From Salinimonas profundi (GTDB lineage: Bacteria > Pseudomonadota > Gammaproteobacteria > Enterobacterales > Alteromonadaceae), in assembly GCF_014750655.1 (NCBI RefSeq), contig NZ_JABBXD010000003.1, positions 62,001 to 126,000 of the forward strand: a stretch of 64,000 bases of DNA, given 5' to 3'. Below are positions 18,426-29,300 of this stretch, piece by piece. The notes beneath the pieces are model-generated. The model saw only the letters and a program-made list of their open reading frames with translations, ran no database searches and was not told where the DNA came from. How positions within the stretch are numbered: the first letter of the stretch is position 1; each line of letters starts with the position of its first letter. The translations under genes were made by a program, and so were the position numbers.

Positions 18426-20342
18426 TTATCTACCGGTTTTAAGGTAGGTATACCCGGCAAGACAATTTTCGTAAAAGTCGGTCCAGCGCACCCCTTCTCT
18501 GGGACGGATGTTACCGGCAGAGACCTGCTTATCAATCAGCTTTTTGACGTCATACGCCATGGCCCGCGGGTTGTACTGCATTATGTTCAGCACATCCTGT
18601 ACTGACGAGCCCTTAACAACTTCCTCAATGTAGAAGTCTTGCGGATCATCATCATGGCTGTAGATATGCACTTCATTGAGTCGCCCGAACAAATTATGCA
18701 TATCACCCATTACATCCTGATAGGCGCCTGTCAGAAACAGGCCTGCGTAATAATTTTCACCTTTTTTAAGCGGGTGCATCGGCAGAATGTCCGTGATCTC
18801 ACGGCCAACAGTAAACTGGTCAAGTTTGCCGTCACTGTCACAGGTGATATCCACCAGCGTACAATTAACTGTTGGCTTTTCGTTCATACGCGTCAGTGGC
18901 ACTACCGGCAACAGCTGGTCAATAGCCCAGGTGTCCGCGGCAGACTGAAACACTGAGAAGTTACACAGATACTGCGAAGACAGGCTGTAATCCAGCTCCT
19001 GCAACTCATCTGGCACATACTCTTCATTGGCATACCAAGTACGAAGACGAGACATAATACGCCAGTAGATGGTTTCAATTTTGCCCAGTTCTTCTAAGCT
19101 CAAAACCCTGAGCTTGAACGCATCCAGCGCCTGCTCTTTGTATTGCGAGGCATCGTTGAATACTTCCTGCATTGATGATTGTTCATCAAAATAATCTTCC
19201 AGCTCGCGGATGTTTTTAACGAACACATGTTCGCTTTCAGCCGGGCTGGTATCAATTTCCGCGCTGTTAGAGCGGATTTCTCCGACTATTTCGGTAATAA
19301 CACAACTATGATGCGCTGTGATTGCCCGACCGCTCTCACTGACCAGATTCGGGTGCGGAACCTTTTCCAGATCGCAGACCTCTTTCATGCCATACACCAC
19401 ATCAGCAACGTACTCGTGCAGGGTATAGTTTCTGGAAGATTCATTGGTCGATGCACTGCCATCATAGTCAATGCCCAGACCGCCGCCGACATCCACATAA
19501 TCAAGTTCGAAACCCATCTTATATAAATCGGCATAGATGCGGGCACCTTCGCTGATGGCTTCTTTTACCGCGCGGATATCGGTTAACTGGCTGCCAATAT
19601 GAAAATGCAGCATCTTCAGACAATGGCCCATTCCCTGCTCTTCGAGATAGCGCGCGGTTTTGATGATTTCCGAAATGGTCAGACCGAACTTAGCCCGCTC
19701 GCCACCCGAGCCTTCCCATTTACCACGCCCTTTCACTGTCATCTTCGATCGCACACCGATAATAGGATCGATATTCAGCTCTTTCGCGATTTTGACCAGC
19801 AATAGCAGTTCGGTGTATTTTTCAACCACCACCACCATCTTGCGCCCGAGCTTGCGACCCAACAGCGCCAGACGCATACACTCTTCGTCTTTGTAGCCAT
19901 TGAGAATAGTCAGAGAGTTTTCATTATTATTAAGCGCCAGCGCAGTAATTAACTCCGCCTTAGAGCCCGCTTCCAGACCGTAGTTAAAGGGCGCTCCGGC
20001 ATCAACAATCTCTTCAACCACTTCACGCATCTGATTAACTTTCACCGGATAAACGCCCTGATATTTACCGGTATATTCAGCCTCAGTGATAACATCTCTG
20101 AATGTGGTATTCAGGCTGGCCACCTGCGATCGCAAAACATCGTGAAACCGCACAACGACCGGGAACTGAACTCCCTCGTCGCGTATTTCGTCAATTAAAG
20201 CCTGAAAATCAATACGAATACTTTTATCCGACGGAACCGGTGTCACATGCACGTTTCCGTTGTCGCCAACTTCAAAATATCCACCACCCCAGCGTGATAC
20301 GCCGTAAAGTTTTTCAGCTTCTTCGATGCTCCACTCAGACAA
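18426..20342 (-). CDS. speA: Biosynthetic arginine decarboxylase
   Basis: 638 residues, typical of the PLP-dependent SpeA family. It has the PLP-lysine segment 'YQGVYPVKVNQMREVV' (about 94-109), 'HFHIGSQLTD', the glycine-rich 'YVDVGGGLGIDYDG' and the C-terminal 'CNFSVFQSAADTWAIDQ'. It converts arginine to agmatine, the first step of one polyamine route. No agmatinase gene is adjacent. The start appears to be TTG at 20342, preceded by GGAGAAGG; there is no better ATG. Confidence 0.97.
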   Translation of the reverse strand: MSEWSIEEAEKLYGVSRWGGGYFEVGDNGNVHVTPVPSDKSIRIDFQALIDEIRDEGVQFPVVVRFHDVLRSQVASLNTTFRDVITEAEYTGKYQGVYPVKVNQMREVVEEIVDAGAPFNYGLEAGSKAELITALALNNNENSLTILNGYKDEECMRLALLGRKLGRKMVVVVEKYTELLLLVKIAKELNIDPIIGVRSKMTVKGRGKWEGSGGERAKFGLTISEIIKTARYLEEQGMGHCLKMLHFHIGSQLTDIRAVKEAISEGARIYADLYKMGFELDYVDVGGGLGIDYDGSASTNESSRNYTLHEYVADVVYGMKEVCDLEKVPHPNLVSESGRAITAHHSCVITEIVGEIRSNSAEIDTSPAESEHVFVKNIRELEDYFDEQSSMQEVFNDASQYKEQALDAFKLRVLSLEELGKIETIYWRIMSRLRTWYANEEYVPDELQELDYSLSSQYLCNFSVFQSAADTWAIDQLLPVVPLTRMNEKPTVNCTLVDITCDSDGKLDQFTVGREITDILPMHPLKKGENYYAGLFLTGAYQDVMGDMHNLFGRLNEVHIYSHDDDPQDFYIEEVVKGSSVQDVLNIMQYNPRAMAYDVKKLIDKQVSAGNIRPREGVRWTDFYENCLAGYTYLKTGR

Positions 20343-20645
20343 TGTTGCCTTCTCCGTAAAATAGTGCGCCGTTACAAGTCGGACGCATGTGTCAGTAAAA
20401 TTTTGCGTATTATAATCAAGCTTACTGTCTACGCTATGAAATTTCTGTTATTCGTGCAAATTCTTCGTTTCATACAGCACCACAGTAACTCTGCGGCGTT
20501 TCATTTCTACCCGAACAGCGCGATACAGTTCACTTAGCATCCTGTCTCGTTGTTTAAAGGTAAACCATAACCCTATCACCCCGTATATGAAGGTATCACT
20601 TTTTATGTGCATTCCTGCACGTCTCAAAGCCCAAGGACCACTTCT
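20343..20645. other. Divergent promoter region, speA / aldehyde oxidoreductase
   Basis: About 300 bases with no gene. A minus-strand TATAAT near 20410 could be the speA -10 box, but I see no matching -35. Nothing else I can name. Confidence 0.4.
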
Positions 20646-21146
20646 ATGGCGGCACTAACCATAAACGGTCAGGAGTATGCATTACCTGATGATCCACGAA
20701 CAACATTGCTGGACTTTCTGCACCAGCATGTAAAACTTTTTGGCGCTAAGAAAGGCTGCGATCACGGCCAATGCGGGGCGTGCACGGTGCTGGTCGAAGG
20801 TGAACGCATGAATGCGTGCCTGCTGCTGGCTTTTCAGCTTGAAGGTAAAGCAATCACGACCATTGAAGGCATTGCCACCGATGATGGATTGCATCCGCTG
20901 CAACAGGCATTTGTGAAATGTGATGCGTTTCAGTGCGGCTATTGCACCAGCGGGCAGATATGTTCTGGCGTCGCGCTGATGAGCGAGCTGGAACAAAACA
21001 CGCCCAGTACCGTGTGGTTCGAATCAGACTACAGCGATAACGAAGATATCAAAGAGCGGATGAGCGGCAATCTTTGTCGCTGTGGCGCCTACAGCAATAT
21101 TATTGATGCTGTGAATATTGCCCGCGATAATAAGGGGGTCTCGTGA
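20646..21146 (+). CDS. Molybdenum aldehyde/xanthine oxidoreductase, 2Fe-2S subunit (PaoA/YagT-like)
   Basis: 166 residues from ATG 20646, with AAGGA about ten bases upstream; a longer frame begins at 20607. Two iron-sulfur clusters are encoded: a plant-type motif (CDHGQCGACTVL, with a further Cys downstream) and the C-terminal cysteine set (FQCGYCTSGQ and NLCRCGAY). This is the electron-transfer subunit of a three-part enzyme encoded by this gene and the next two, which overlap each other. E. coli PaoABC oxidises aromatic aldehydes. Unlike PaoA, no twin-arginine leader is evident at the chosen start, so a cytoplasmic enzyme is possible. Confidence 0.9.
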   Translation: MAALTINGQEYALPDDPRTTLLDFLHQHVKLFGAKKGCDHGQCGACTVLVEGERMNACLLLAFQLEGKAITTIEGIATDDGLHPLQQAFVKCDAFQCGYCTSGQICSGVALMSELEQNTPSTVWFESDYSDNEDIKERMSGNLCRCGAYSNIIDAVNIARDNKGVS

Positions 21147-22165
21147 GACCATTTACTGTAAATCGTCTGACTGATACCCAGCATCTCAACGACGTAGATA
21201 GCTTTGAAAACAGTCGCTTTCTGGCGGGCGGTACCAACCTTGTCGATTTGATGAAGCACCAAATCGAAACGCCGGATACCCTGGTGGATCTCAGTGGTTG
21301 GGAAAGCGCTGATACTATTGAAGAGACCGACGAGACTTATCAGATTGGCGCCATGGTCAGCAACACCGACCTGGCCAACTTTGCTTATCGTAAAGAGGAT
21401 CTGAGCCTGCTAAGTCAGGCGCTTTTATCAGGCGCCACTGTACAATTACGAAACCGCGCGACCACCGGTGGTAATCTGTTGCAACGCACACGCTGCTACT
21501 ATTTTTACGATACCAATCAGCCCTGTAACAAACGCCAGCCTGGCTCGGGATGCGCCGCGCTGGATGGTTTCAACCGTATTCACGCGGTACTGGGCACCTC
21601 GGAACATTGCATTGCCTCGCACCCGTCTGATATGGCAGTGGCGATGGCTGCACTGGATGCAAAGGTTAAAACTATCAACCCTGCCGGTAATTCACGACAT
21701 ATTCCCGTCCGTGAACTGTATCGGCTACCTGGCGACACTCCGCACATTGAAACAGTGTTGGGTGGGGATGAACTTATTGTCAGTGTAGATATTCCTAAAC
21801 GCCCCCGTGGTACACAAATTTACCGAAAGGTCCGGGATCGTTCATCCTATGCATTTGCGCTGGTTTCAGTAGCCTGCGATGTCACTCTCAAAGATGGTGT
21901 AATAGACGATGTATCACTTGCTTTTGGTGGTGTAGGCACGATGCCCTGGCATGCCAAAAGTGCCGAGGATTTCTTACGGGGCAAAACCGCCACCAGCGAC
22001 CTGTATGCCCAAGCTTGTGACATTGAGCTGAGTGCCGCCCGAGGCGCTGGCAGCAATGACTTTAAGATTCCGTTAATTAAGCGTACCGCCGCCTTTGTTC
22101 TGGAACAGGCGGTGGGACAGCAGATGGCGCACCCTGGCCATCAAGGAGCCATTCATGCCCGCTAG
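21143..22165 (+). CDS. Molybdenum oxidoreductase, FAD-binding subunit (PaoB/YagS-like)
   Basis: 340 residues from a GTG start at 21143 that overlaps the previous stop by four bases (GTGA). The FAD-binding domain is recognised by 'FLAGGTNLVDLMK', 'LLSGATVQLRNRATTGGNLLQRTRC' read as two short motifs, and 'CYYFYDTNQPCNKRQPGSGC', whose cysteines suggest an extra 4Fe-4S cluster as in PaoB. It passes electrons from the 2Fe-2S subunit to an acceptor. Its end overlaps the large subunit by 11 bases. Confidence 0.9.
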   Translation: MRPFTVNRLTDTQHLNDVDSFENSRFLAGGTNLVDLMKHQIETPDTLVDLSGWESADTIEETDETYQIGAMVSNTDLANFAYRKEDLSLLSQALLSGATVQLRNRATTGGNLLQRTRCYYFYDTNQPCNKRQPGSGCAALDGFNRIHAVLGTSEHCIASHPSDMAVAMAALDAKVKTINPAGNSRHIPVRELYRLPGDTPHIETVLGGDELIVSVDIPKRPRGTQIYRKVRDRSSYAFALVSVACDVTLKDGVIDDVSLAFGGVGTMPWHAKSAEDFLRGKTATSDLYAQACDIELSAARGAGSNDFKIPLIKRTAAFVLEQAVGQQMAHPGHQGAIHAR

Positions 22166-24371
22166 TAAGCACCAATCAGTGACAAAAATCGGAGAAGCCG
22201 TAGATCGTATAGACGGGCCGCTAAAGGTACAGGGAAAAGCCACCTATGCCGGTGAGTTTGAATTTGATCAGCCTACCCTGGTCGGAGTGTATGTTGGCGC
22301 GTCCCGCTCCGGCGGTACACTGACTCACGTCGATACTGCCGACGCTGAGTCTCAGCCCGGCGTGAAGGCTGTGCTGACCTATCACAATGCACCAGACCAA
22401 CGGCCATTTTCCGAGCCCGGTGATGAAGGGCGATTTGGCCAAAGCCGGGCTGTATTGAACGATACGACCATTCGCTATGCCGGTTTTCCGGTTGCGCTGG
22501 TTGTTGCCGAAACCCTCGAACAGGCGCGCTACGCAGCCAGTCTGATAACCCACGACGTTGCCACTGACGGGCCGGATTTTCTGGACGATGTAAAAGAAGC
22601 GCAAACCACTCCGGAATCACTTGATGGCGGTTTTGAGCCCGATGTGTCTTGCGGCGATATTGATCATGCGTTAAACAGTTCCATGCGGCTGGATATGACT
22701 TACCGCACGCCCAGCCAAATCTCAGCGGCCATGGAGCCACATACCACAATTGCCTATTATGATGGTGATATCCTGCACGTGCACACCAGTGTCCAGATAC
22801 TGGCGAGTGCTGTAACTTGCCTGGCCAATACGCTGAACATGCCTGAAGAAAAAATTCATGTTCAAAGCCCGTTTGTCGGTGGAGGGTTCGGTTCAAAGCT
22901 TGGGCTGCATAATGATGCGATTTTAGCGTGTCTGGGTGCCATCCATCTGCAGCAGCCGGTGAAAGTAGCATTACATCGTCGCCAGGTGTTTCATAGCGCG
23001 CCACATCGTGGTTTCAGTATTCAAAAAATCGCGTTAAGTGCTGATAATAGCGGCCACATTAACGGTATATCTCACCATAGTGCCATGCCGATGGCGCAGG
23101 ACTACGCCTTTGCTGAAGCCACCGGCGCGGTAGCGCGTATAACCTATAAAGCCGACGCTATTGAGAGTGTACACCGGGTTAAGGTGGTCGATAGCCCGAT
23201 GATTGACTCGTGTCGTGCGCCAGGCGACTCCATCGGCTCGCTGGCCTTTGAGTCGGCGATTGATGAGCTGGCGCTGGCCAGTGAAACCGACCCGGTCACG
23301 TTTCGTCTAAACAATATCGCGCCTGCACATCCGATAACCGGCAAACCTTTTTCGACCCACCATCTGGAAGCGTGTTTAAAGCAGGGCGCAGAAGAGTTCG
23401 GCTGGGATAAACGATCGAAAAGCGAAGACAACAACACGGTGAAAAAAGGCTACGGTGTAGCTCTTGCCATGCGCATGAACATGATTGTGCCCAGTGAAGC
23501 AAAAATAGTGTTAGAAAATGATGGTAAAATCACCGTGTTTACCGATATGACGGACATTGGCACCGGTACCTATACCATCTTAAGTCAGATCGTCTCCGAC
23601 TTTTTCGATATGCCGGCCAGTAACATTACCATTAATCTGGGTGACAGCCGTTCCCCCGCGTCCTGCGGCTCAGGAGGTTCTTTTGGTGCCTCCAGTAGTG
23701 CAACATCGGTGCGCAATGCCTGTGAGAAACTCTCCGCTCAGTTATGTCAGATGATGGGGCTGGCTCAGGGCACTCACACTGTTGCGCTGCATGATAACCA
23801 GGTTATAGCCGGAGAAGGCAATACCCAGCAATCCCGTTCCCTTGCAGATTTACTTAAAGAGACCGAGGGTCAGCAACTTGAAGCGAAGGGTGAGGTTGAG
23901 CCTGGGGAAAGCCACGATGACTACGAGCAGTACTCCTGTGGTGCGCACTTTGCCGAAGTAACGGTAGATACTGTTACCGGAGAAGTGCGTATTAAGCGTC
24001 AACACGGCGTGTTTTCTGCCGGTCAGATTCTGAATAAAAAAACCGCCACCTCACAGTTACAGGGTGGCATGGTGTGGGGCGCAAGTTACGCGCTGTTTGA
24101 AGATTTGCAGCGCGACAGACGCCACGGCGGCTTCGTAAACTGCGACTTAGCTGAATATCATTTTGCGGTGAATCGCGATATTGGTGATATTAGTGTCAGC
24201 TTTATTGAGGAGCCTGATTATAAAGCCTGTAAACTGGGCAGTAAGGGAATTGGCGAGCTGGGCATTACCGGGGCCGGCGCAGCCATCGCAAATGCGGTGT
24301 GTGATGCAACCGGCGCCCGGGTTCGCGACTTCCCGATAACCCCCGATAAAGTTATTGCCGCACTAGGCTAA
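22155..24371 (+). CDS. Molybdopterin-binding large subunit (PaoC/YagR-like)
   Basis: 738 residues from ATG 22155 (AAGGAG just upstream). This is the xanthine-oxidase-family catalytic subunit. It has 'SPFVGGGFGSKLG' (molybdopterin contact, about 255), 'SCRAPGD' with the substrate-channel arginine (about 355), 'GSGGSFGASSSATSV' and the C-terminal 'GSKGIGELGITGAG', whose glutamate is the general base. It hydroxylates an aldehyde or a purine at the Mo centre. No XdhC/PaoD-type maturation gene follows; a terminator does. Confidence 0.92.
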   Translation: MPASKHQSVTKIGEAVDRIDGPLKVQGKATYAGEFEFDQPTLVGVYVGASRSGGTLTHVDTADAESQPGVKAVLTYHNAPDQRPFSEPGDEGRFGQSRAVLNDTTIRYAGFPVALVVAETLEQARYAASLITHDVATDGPDFLDDVKEAQTTPESLDGGFEPDVSCGDIDHALNSSMRLDMTYRTPSQISAAMEPHTTIAYYDGDILHVHTSVQILASAVTCLANTLNMPEEKIHVQSPFVGGGFGSKLGLHNDAILACLGAIHLQQPVKVALHRRQVFHSAPHRGFSIQKIALSADNSGHINGISHHSAMPMAQDYAFAEATGAVARITYKADAIESVHRVKVVDSPMIDSCRAPGDSIGSLAFESAIDELALASETDPVTFRLNNIAPAHPITGKPFSTHHLEACLKQGAEEFGWDKRSKSEDNNTVKKGYGVALAMRMNMIVPSEAKIVLENDGKITVFTDMTDIGTGTYTILSQIVSDFFDMPASNITINLGDSRSPASCGSGGSFGASSSATSVRNACEKLSAQLCQMMGLAQGTHTVALHDNQVIAGEGNTQQSRSLADLLKETEGQQLEAKGEVEPGESHDDYEQYSCGAHFAEVTVDTVTGEVRIKRQHGVFSAGQILNKKTATSQLQGGMVWGASYALFEDLQRDRRHGGFVNCDLAEYHFAVNRDIGDISVSFIEEPDYKACKLGSKGIGELGITGAGAAIANAVCDATGARVRDFPITPDKVIAALG

Positions 24372-24384
24372 AGCGACAACTTAG

Positions 24385-24421
24385 AAAGCCCGCCTGCCAC
24401 GAGTGCAGAGCGGGCTTTTTT
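24385..24421 (+). terminator. Terminator of the aldehyde oxidoreductase operon
   Basis: AAGCCCGC (24386-24393) pairs with GCGGGCTT (24410-24417) and is followed by T residues. It lies 14 bases after the large-subunit stop, between convergent genes, and may serve both. Confidence 0.85.
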
Positions 24422-24435
24422 GTAGATTGAGTGTC

Positions 24436-24924
24436 TCAGGCTGTCACCGCACCCGCTGGTTTTTTACCGCCGGACGCGCTTTTTGATGCTGACAGCTTGC
24501 GATAAATCGTTGCATCAGCAGAAAACGCACCAGCGCCCTGTACAGTCAGCGCTGCGGTAGCCGCCAGCAGGCTCAACGCAAACTCATAGCCATTGTTGCT
24601 CATAAATAAACCGTTTTGAATATGTACGGAAAATATCGCAATAATCATGGTAAATGCCGACACCAGCGCAGCGGGACGCGTCAGTAAGCCAAGAATCAGC
24701 GCCAGCCCACCAAAAAATTCTGCACTGCCCGCCAGTAGCGCCATTAAAAAACCGGGCGCCAGGCCGATACTTTCCATCCACTGTCCGGTGCCCTGAAGGC
24801 CGTAACCGCCAAACCAGCCAAATAACTTTTGCGCCCCGTGTGCCATCAGAATTATCCCTACCGGTACACGCAGAAGCAGTTGACCAATACCTTGTGTTTT
24901 AAAAATCATTGTCGCGTAATTCAT
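24436..24924 (-). CDS. DoxX-family membrane protein
   Basis: 162 residues from ATG 24924, spaced six bases from AGGGTG; a GTG three codons earlier overlaps that site. Four hydrophobic helices are seen, with the DoxX signature 'LLRVPVGIILMAHGAQKLFG' and 'AGSAEFFGGLALILGLLTRP'. DoxX-like proteins are small inner-membrane proteins often tied to thiol or redox stress; the exact role is unknown. It is divergent from a LysR regulator, with 123 bases between starts, and that regulator probably controls it. Confidence 0.88.
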   Translation of the reverse strand: MNYATMIFKTQGIGQLLLRVPVGIILMAHGAQKLFGWFGGYGLQGTGQWMESIGLAPGFLMALLAGSAEFFGGLALILGLLTRPAALVSAFTMIIAIFSVHIQNGLFMSNNGYEFALSLLAATAALTVQGAGAFSADATIYRKLSASKSASGGKKPAGAVTA

Positions 24925-25047
24925 AATCTTCACCCTGTCGTTGTCGGGTTGAGCCCGTTGCTCAACAATGATTAAACTTTATTCTATTAACATGAAATGA
25001 TAAATACAGCTATTATTGAATGATTAGCAATAAAATGTTGATAGTCT

Positions 25048-25935
25048 ATGGATAAACTCACGCAAATGCGCACCTTCGTTACCGTGGTGCAGACCGGCAG
25101 TTTTACTCAGGCTGCGTTGTCGCTGTCAATATCATCCCAGCTGGCCAGTAAGTATGTCAGTGCGCTTGAAACAGCATTAGGTGTCAGACTTCTGGCCCGC
25201 ACTACCCGCCGGGTTCATCTTACAGAAGCCGGTGAGCGTTACCTGCCAAAGGCCAGACATATTCTGGACGAGCTGACCGCGCTGGAAGATGAGCTTAGTG
25301 GGTTGCAAACACACGCCCGCGGTACGCTGCGTATCAGTGCGCCGGTTTCCTTCGCCGTCTCACAAATGGGTAAGCTGATTACCGATTTTCAGGCCCAGCA
25401 TCCGGCGATTTCTGTTGATTTGCAATTAAATGACCGTAAAGTGAATATTGTTGAGGAAGGGTTTGATGTTGCATTACGGGTAGGCACGCTGGAAGACTCA
25501 TCCCTGATCGCCAGAAAAATCACGCCGATAACCATGGTAATTTGCGCGTCACCAGACTACCTGTCCAGGTATGGAGAGCCTATGGAGTGGGATGAGCTGA
25601 AACAGCATCGTGTGTTACGCTATTCCTATACCACTACCGAACCCAGACTGATAGCCGACAACGATGGGGCGCTAGTCTGTAATAACGGGGATTTTCTGAC
25701 CCAGAGTGCTGTTGCTGGCGCAGGTATTGTTATTCAGCCATCATTTATTGTAGAAGGCGCCATAAGATGCAATGCGCTGAAGGCTATCCTGACACACTGT
25801 GCACCGCCACCATTGGGCTTATATGCCCTTTATGCGCATCGAACGCTGATGACCAGTAAGTTGCGGGCGTTTATTGATTTTATCAGCGATTACTACGGCG
25901 ATCCGCCTTACTGGGAGCAAGGCCTGTATAAATAG
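25048..25935 (+). CDS. LysR-family regulator divergent from doxX
   Basis: 295 residues. The N-terminal winged HTH ('GSFTQAALSLSISSQLASKYV', about 17-37) is followed by an effector-binding domain with 'RGTLRISAPVSFAVSQMG' and 'FDVALRVGTLEDSSLIARKI'. This form belongs to the group that controls neighbouring divergent genes, here doxX. Ligand unknown. Its stop is only nine bases from the truncated ppiC copy that follows. Confidence 0.9.
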   Translation: MDKLTQMRTFVTVVQTGSFTQAALSLSISSQLASKYVSALETALGVRLLARTTRRVHLTEAGERYLPKARHILDELTALEDELSGLQTHARGTLRISAPVSFAVSQMGKLITDFQAQHPAISVDLQLNDRKVNIVEEGFDVALRVGTLEDSSLIARKITPITMVICASPDYLSRYGEPMEWDELKQHRVLRYSYTTTEPRLIADNDGALVCNNGDFLTQSAVAGAGIVIQPSFIVEGAIRCNALKAILTHCAPPPLGLYALYAHRTLMTSKLRAFIDFISDYYGDPPYWEQGLYK

Positions 25936-25943
25936 ACTGGCAA

Positions 25944-26090
25944 CTAACTGCGATACAGTGTTTTTATCAGATGGTAGCCAAATTTCGTCTTCACCGGCCC
26001 ATGCACCTGCAGCAGTGGCTTTTTAAAAACGACGTCGTCAAATTGCTTTACCATCTGACCACGACGAAACTCACCCAGGTCCCCGCAGCG
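25944..26090 (-). pseudogene. ppiC: Truncated second copy of the ppiC 3' end
   Basis: Read on the minus strand, codons from about 26088 to TAG at 25944-25946 encode the last 47 or so residues of a PpiC parvulin ([20 protein letters not shown] ... [12 protein letters not shown]). The intact ppiC at 30316-30591 has nearly the same residues, with FGFHL instead of FGYHL. By hand alignment about 148 bases match with about 14 differences, nearly all synonymous. The 5' half of the gene is missing, so this copy cannot be functional. Together with the intact copy it brackets the 26.1-30.3 kb locus in direct orientation. Confidence 0.88.
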
Positions 26091-26313
26091 CTCGACTGAC
26101 AGAAAGCTTGAATACTTCTGCGAAAGATAGAAGATTTTCCCTTTTTTTAAGGCTACTCGAGAGTAGACAAGGGTTCGTTTTCAGTTTACTAAGATATTAA
26201 CCACGGATGCAGTCAGACGTTACTCGATACATATTTTCTTGCATCATAGCGAACAGGAATGCGAAAAGGCACCAACTGTGTTGATGATGCCTTGCCTCGT
26301 TGTGTACTTTGAC
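26091..26313. other. Junction between ppiC remnant and lipoprotein gene
   Basis: About 220 bases without a gene. Homology to ppiC stops abruptly near 26090. The right end carries a hairpin that probably terminates the lipoprotein gene. Confidence 0.5.
26264..26293 (-). terminator. Possible terminator of the FG-GAP lipoprotein gene
   Basis: AAGGCA (26266-26271) pairs with TGCCTT (26288-26293), with further inner pairing of CAAC and GTTG. On the minus strand it ends in TTTT. It lies about 20 bases beyond the lipoprotein stop. Confidence 0.55.
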
Positions 26314-29300
26314 TCAGTGGATCCAGTACATACCCATGGAGGTACCAAACAAAATTTCCAGTGTGCCATCGGCTTTTTCATTTGCCTTTAGCGAAGCCGC
26401 GTCGGCACTGCCGACGAGTTCCGGGCTGGACCAGATGACATGGCCATCGGCGGTAACACTATGGATCCTTGAGCTAGTGGCCCCCCAATGCTGACCGTTA
26501 CTTGATGCAACAATAAAACGTGTTGCATCGCTGGGATCTAAAACAATATCTCCCACATTGATATCTAAAGAGACGTGGTCGAGATTACTCAACTCTCCAT
26601 CCTGCAACGTCATCGTGCGCCAGTAATTATTGTCGTAAGCACCCCAACATACCAAGCTACGGGACTCACCTTCACCATAGATTAACACGTTGCTACATTC
26701 GGTATTCTCTATAGCACCGTGTGCTGAGAACGAACTTTCTCCCATTGTCAGCACCTGTAACAGGTCGTACTGAGAAACCACAACGGTGAGCGTGCCATCG
26801 ATCATAGCAATATCAAGGTCAACTATATTGTCGCCGAAACTGTAACTGGCCAATTGAATCTGGTTCTGCACATCCAGTACTTTAATCTTGCTGCCATCAA
26901 CAACAATGGCATCATCATAGCCATCGCTATTCACATCCATCGCTTTAATTTGGCGGATCTCAGTATTGTGATCGCCAGTTACTGTCCACTGTGCAGTCAT
27001 ATCACTTAAACGATAAACACCGAAACCGTCCGTAAAAGGTCCCGCGGTGGGCAGAAAAATATCACCCATGCCATCGTTGTTGTAATCTGTCGTGGCACTA
27101 TAACGGCCGTTGCGCCAACCCGATGACAGGTCGCTGTTGACGGTCATCTCTCCGGTATCAGTAAGAGTAACGACCGCTAAACCATCGTAGCTACTTCCAG
27201 TGGTAGGCACCATAAACACACCACGCCTGTCACCTGGAAAAATATCAGACCAGCCTGACGCGGTGAAACTATCCAGCTGTACATCTGATGTTTCAGACTT
27301 AAGTGAAGCAGAGTTACTCGTGATATCTGCAGTCACTAATACATTTGCGCCAGAGCTGCTGACACCACTTCCCCACAGTACTTCATTCACGCCATCGTTA
27401 TCGATATCGCCCACGGTCAGCGATGTCGAGCCGTGATCCCGCAAATCTACAGCCCAAAGTACTTCTAGCTGATTATTGCTATCCAGGGTATAAGCGGTTG
27501 CATTACCCCACTGGCAGTCACTGATAATTAGCTCATCGGTGGTGTCTTTGTACAGATTAAACGCCTGAACATCACAGGTATCTTCCACAGCCTGAGAAGC
27601 CAGTTGAGATTTAGTGACCGCGTCAAAGACGTACATGTTGCTCCAGTTGTCGACACCCACAATTTCATCAATGCCATCACCGTTCAGATCACCTGCGGTC
27701 ACAAAAGAATTACCAAACCCGGTGCCCAAATACCATTCGTTTGCACCGGAAGTGAGGTCATAAACCAAACCGTTGTTCAGCACCAGCTCCAGATTGCTAT
27801 CGTCGTCGACATCACCTACAGCCATATCGTCAATCTCATCCGTCTGAAACATATGGATTTCTGAAAATTCGTCATCCAGTTCGGCTACAACGATGGTATT
27901 AGCGTCTGATGTATATTCATTAGGCGCGTAACGATAGATGATTTCTTCAGCGCCATCATCGTCCATATCAGCCAGTAAAGCGCTACGTAAATATTCTTCA
28001 GTCTCGAAAATCTTACGTGCGGGCCGATTCAGATCCTCAATCAGCCACATATTATGCTCGCTGAGGACCAGGATCTCAGGCGTGCCGTTCTGATCCATAT
28101 CCACCGGCAGCACCTGAACAATACGCTGTTCCGGACTTATGGCATAAGGATAAGCCCATTTTTGTTGATACTTTCCGTTTTCCAACGCCAACAGGAAGAT
28201 ACGCGCATAGTTATCTGTACTCAGCAGTTCATTGCGCCCGTCATTGTCGAAATCTGCCACCCACTGAGATTTGTTCGTTGTCGGCACTTCGATTCCTGTT
28301 CGGAAAAGCGGCATACCCTTATCACTGCTGACAGATAGGTTAAAACTCTCTTCAATATGATTGTTCGGATCTAATTTATTGCTGAAACCAAACGTATATT
28401 CCTGGTGGCTGAACAACAGGTTGTCTGGTACTTGCCAGGTTACCGTACCGTCGTCTGACATGGTGGCGCCTTCCGGTGCTGCTGTTAATGCAGCGAGGTT
28501 GCCGTCTCCACCGATGTCTGCATTAGTAAGCACAACAGAAAAGGTGACGACATCACCCTGCGAAATCTCTTCAGGCACATCGCTTACAGTAAGTTCTGAT
28601 CGCGACTCTTCAAAATTTATGAATTCTTCCCAGGATTCTGTGGTGTAGGTGCCGTCAGAGACTAACATCGTGACATAAACATAATCACTGGTTCTGGCTG
28701 AGTACGCTGGCAGCGTGTCACCATGAATGTCATCCAGTAACACGCCATTAATGTACCAGTTGTAGGATATGTCTAGCTTTTCCTTTGGCGTTTCGTAATC
28801 GAAATAGTATCCGGGTGCCACTACTATGTCGGATGAAGCAACTACGCGCTCTGTCACAACATTCAGACCTTCAGCTCCTGGCGGACTGGAAAGCTCATCC
28901 AGCGGTAATAAAGTCAATTCGCTGATTGGTGACTCAAGAAAGTTGTATATATCTTCAATGCGTCCGGCGTCTTTTTCACCATCATCATCGGTATCGGCGA
29001 TGTAGACCACTGCGTCGTTGACAAAATTAAGAAAGGCTTCATCATCGTTCAGATAAAAAGCGGAATTATAAAGATATGGAAGATTTAGTCCGTCAGCCGA
29101 TAGGGAAAAATCGACATATCCTCTGGAGCCAATACTCATTCGCCCATCAACAGACGTAACATTAGACCGGTCGGTCTGGCTAATTTTCTTATCAGAATCA
29201 ATGAGGTAAGTTTCGCCTTCAATTCTTGCCGTCAGATACTGACTTCTTGAACTGTAATAATTGCCAGTTTCTAAATCATAGTCTTCATTGAAAGACATCA

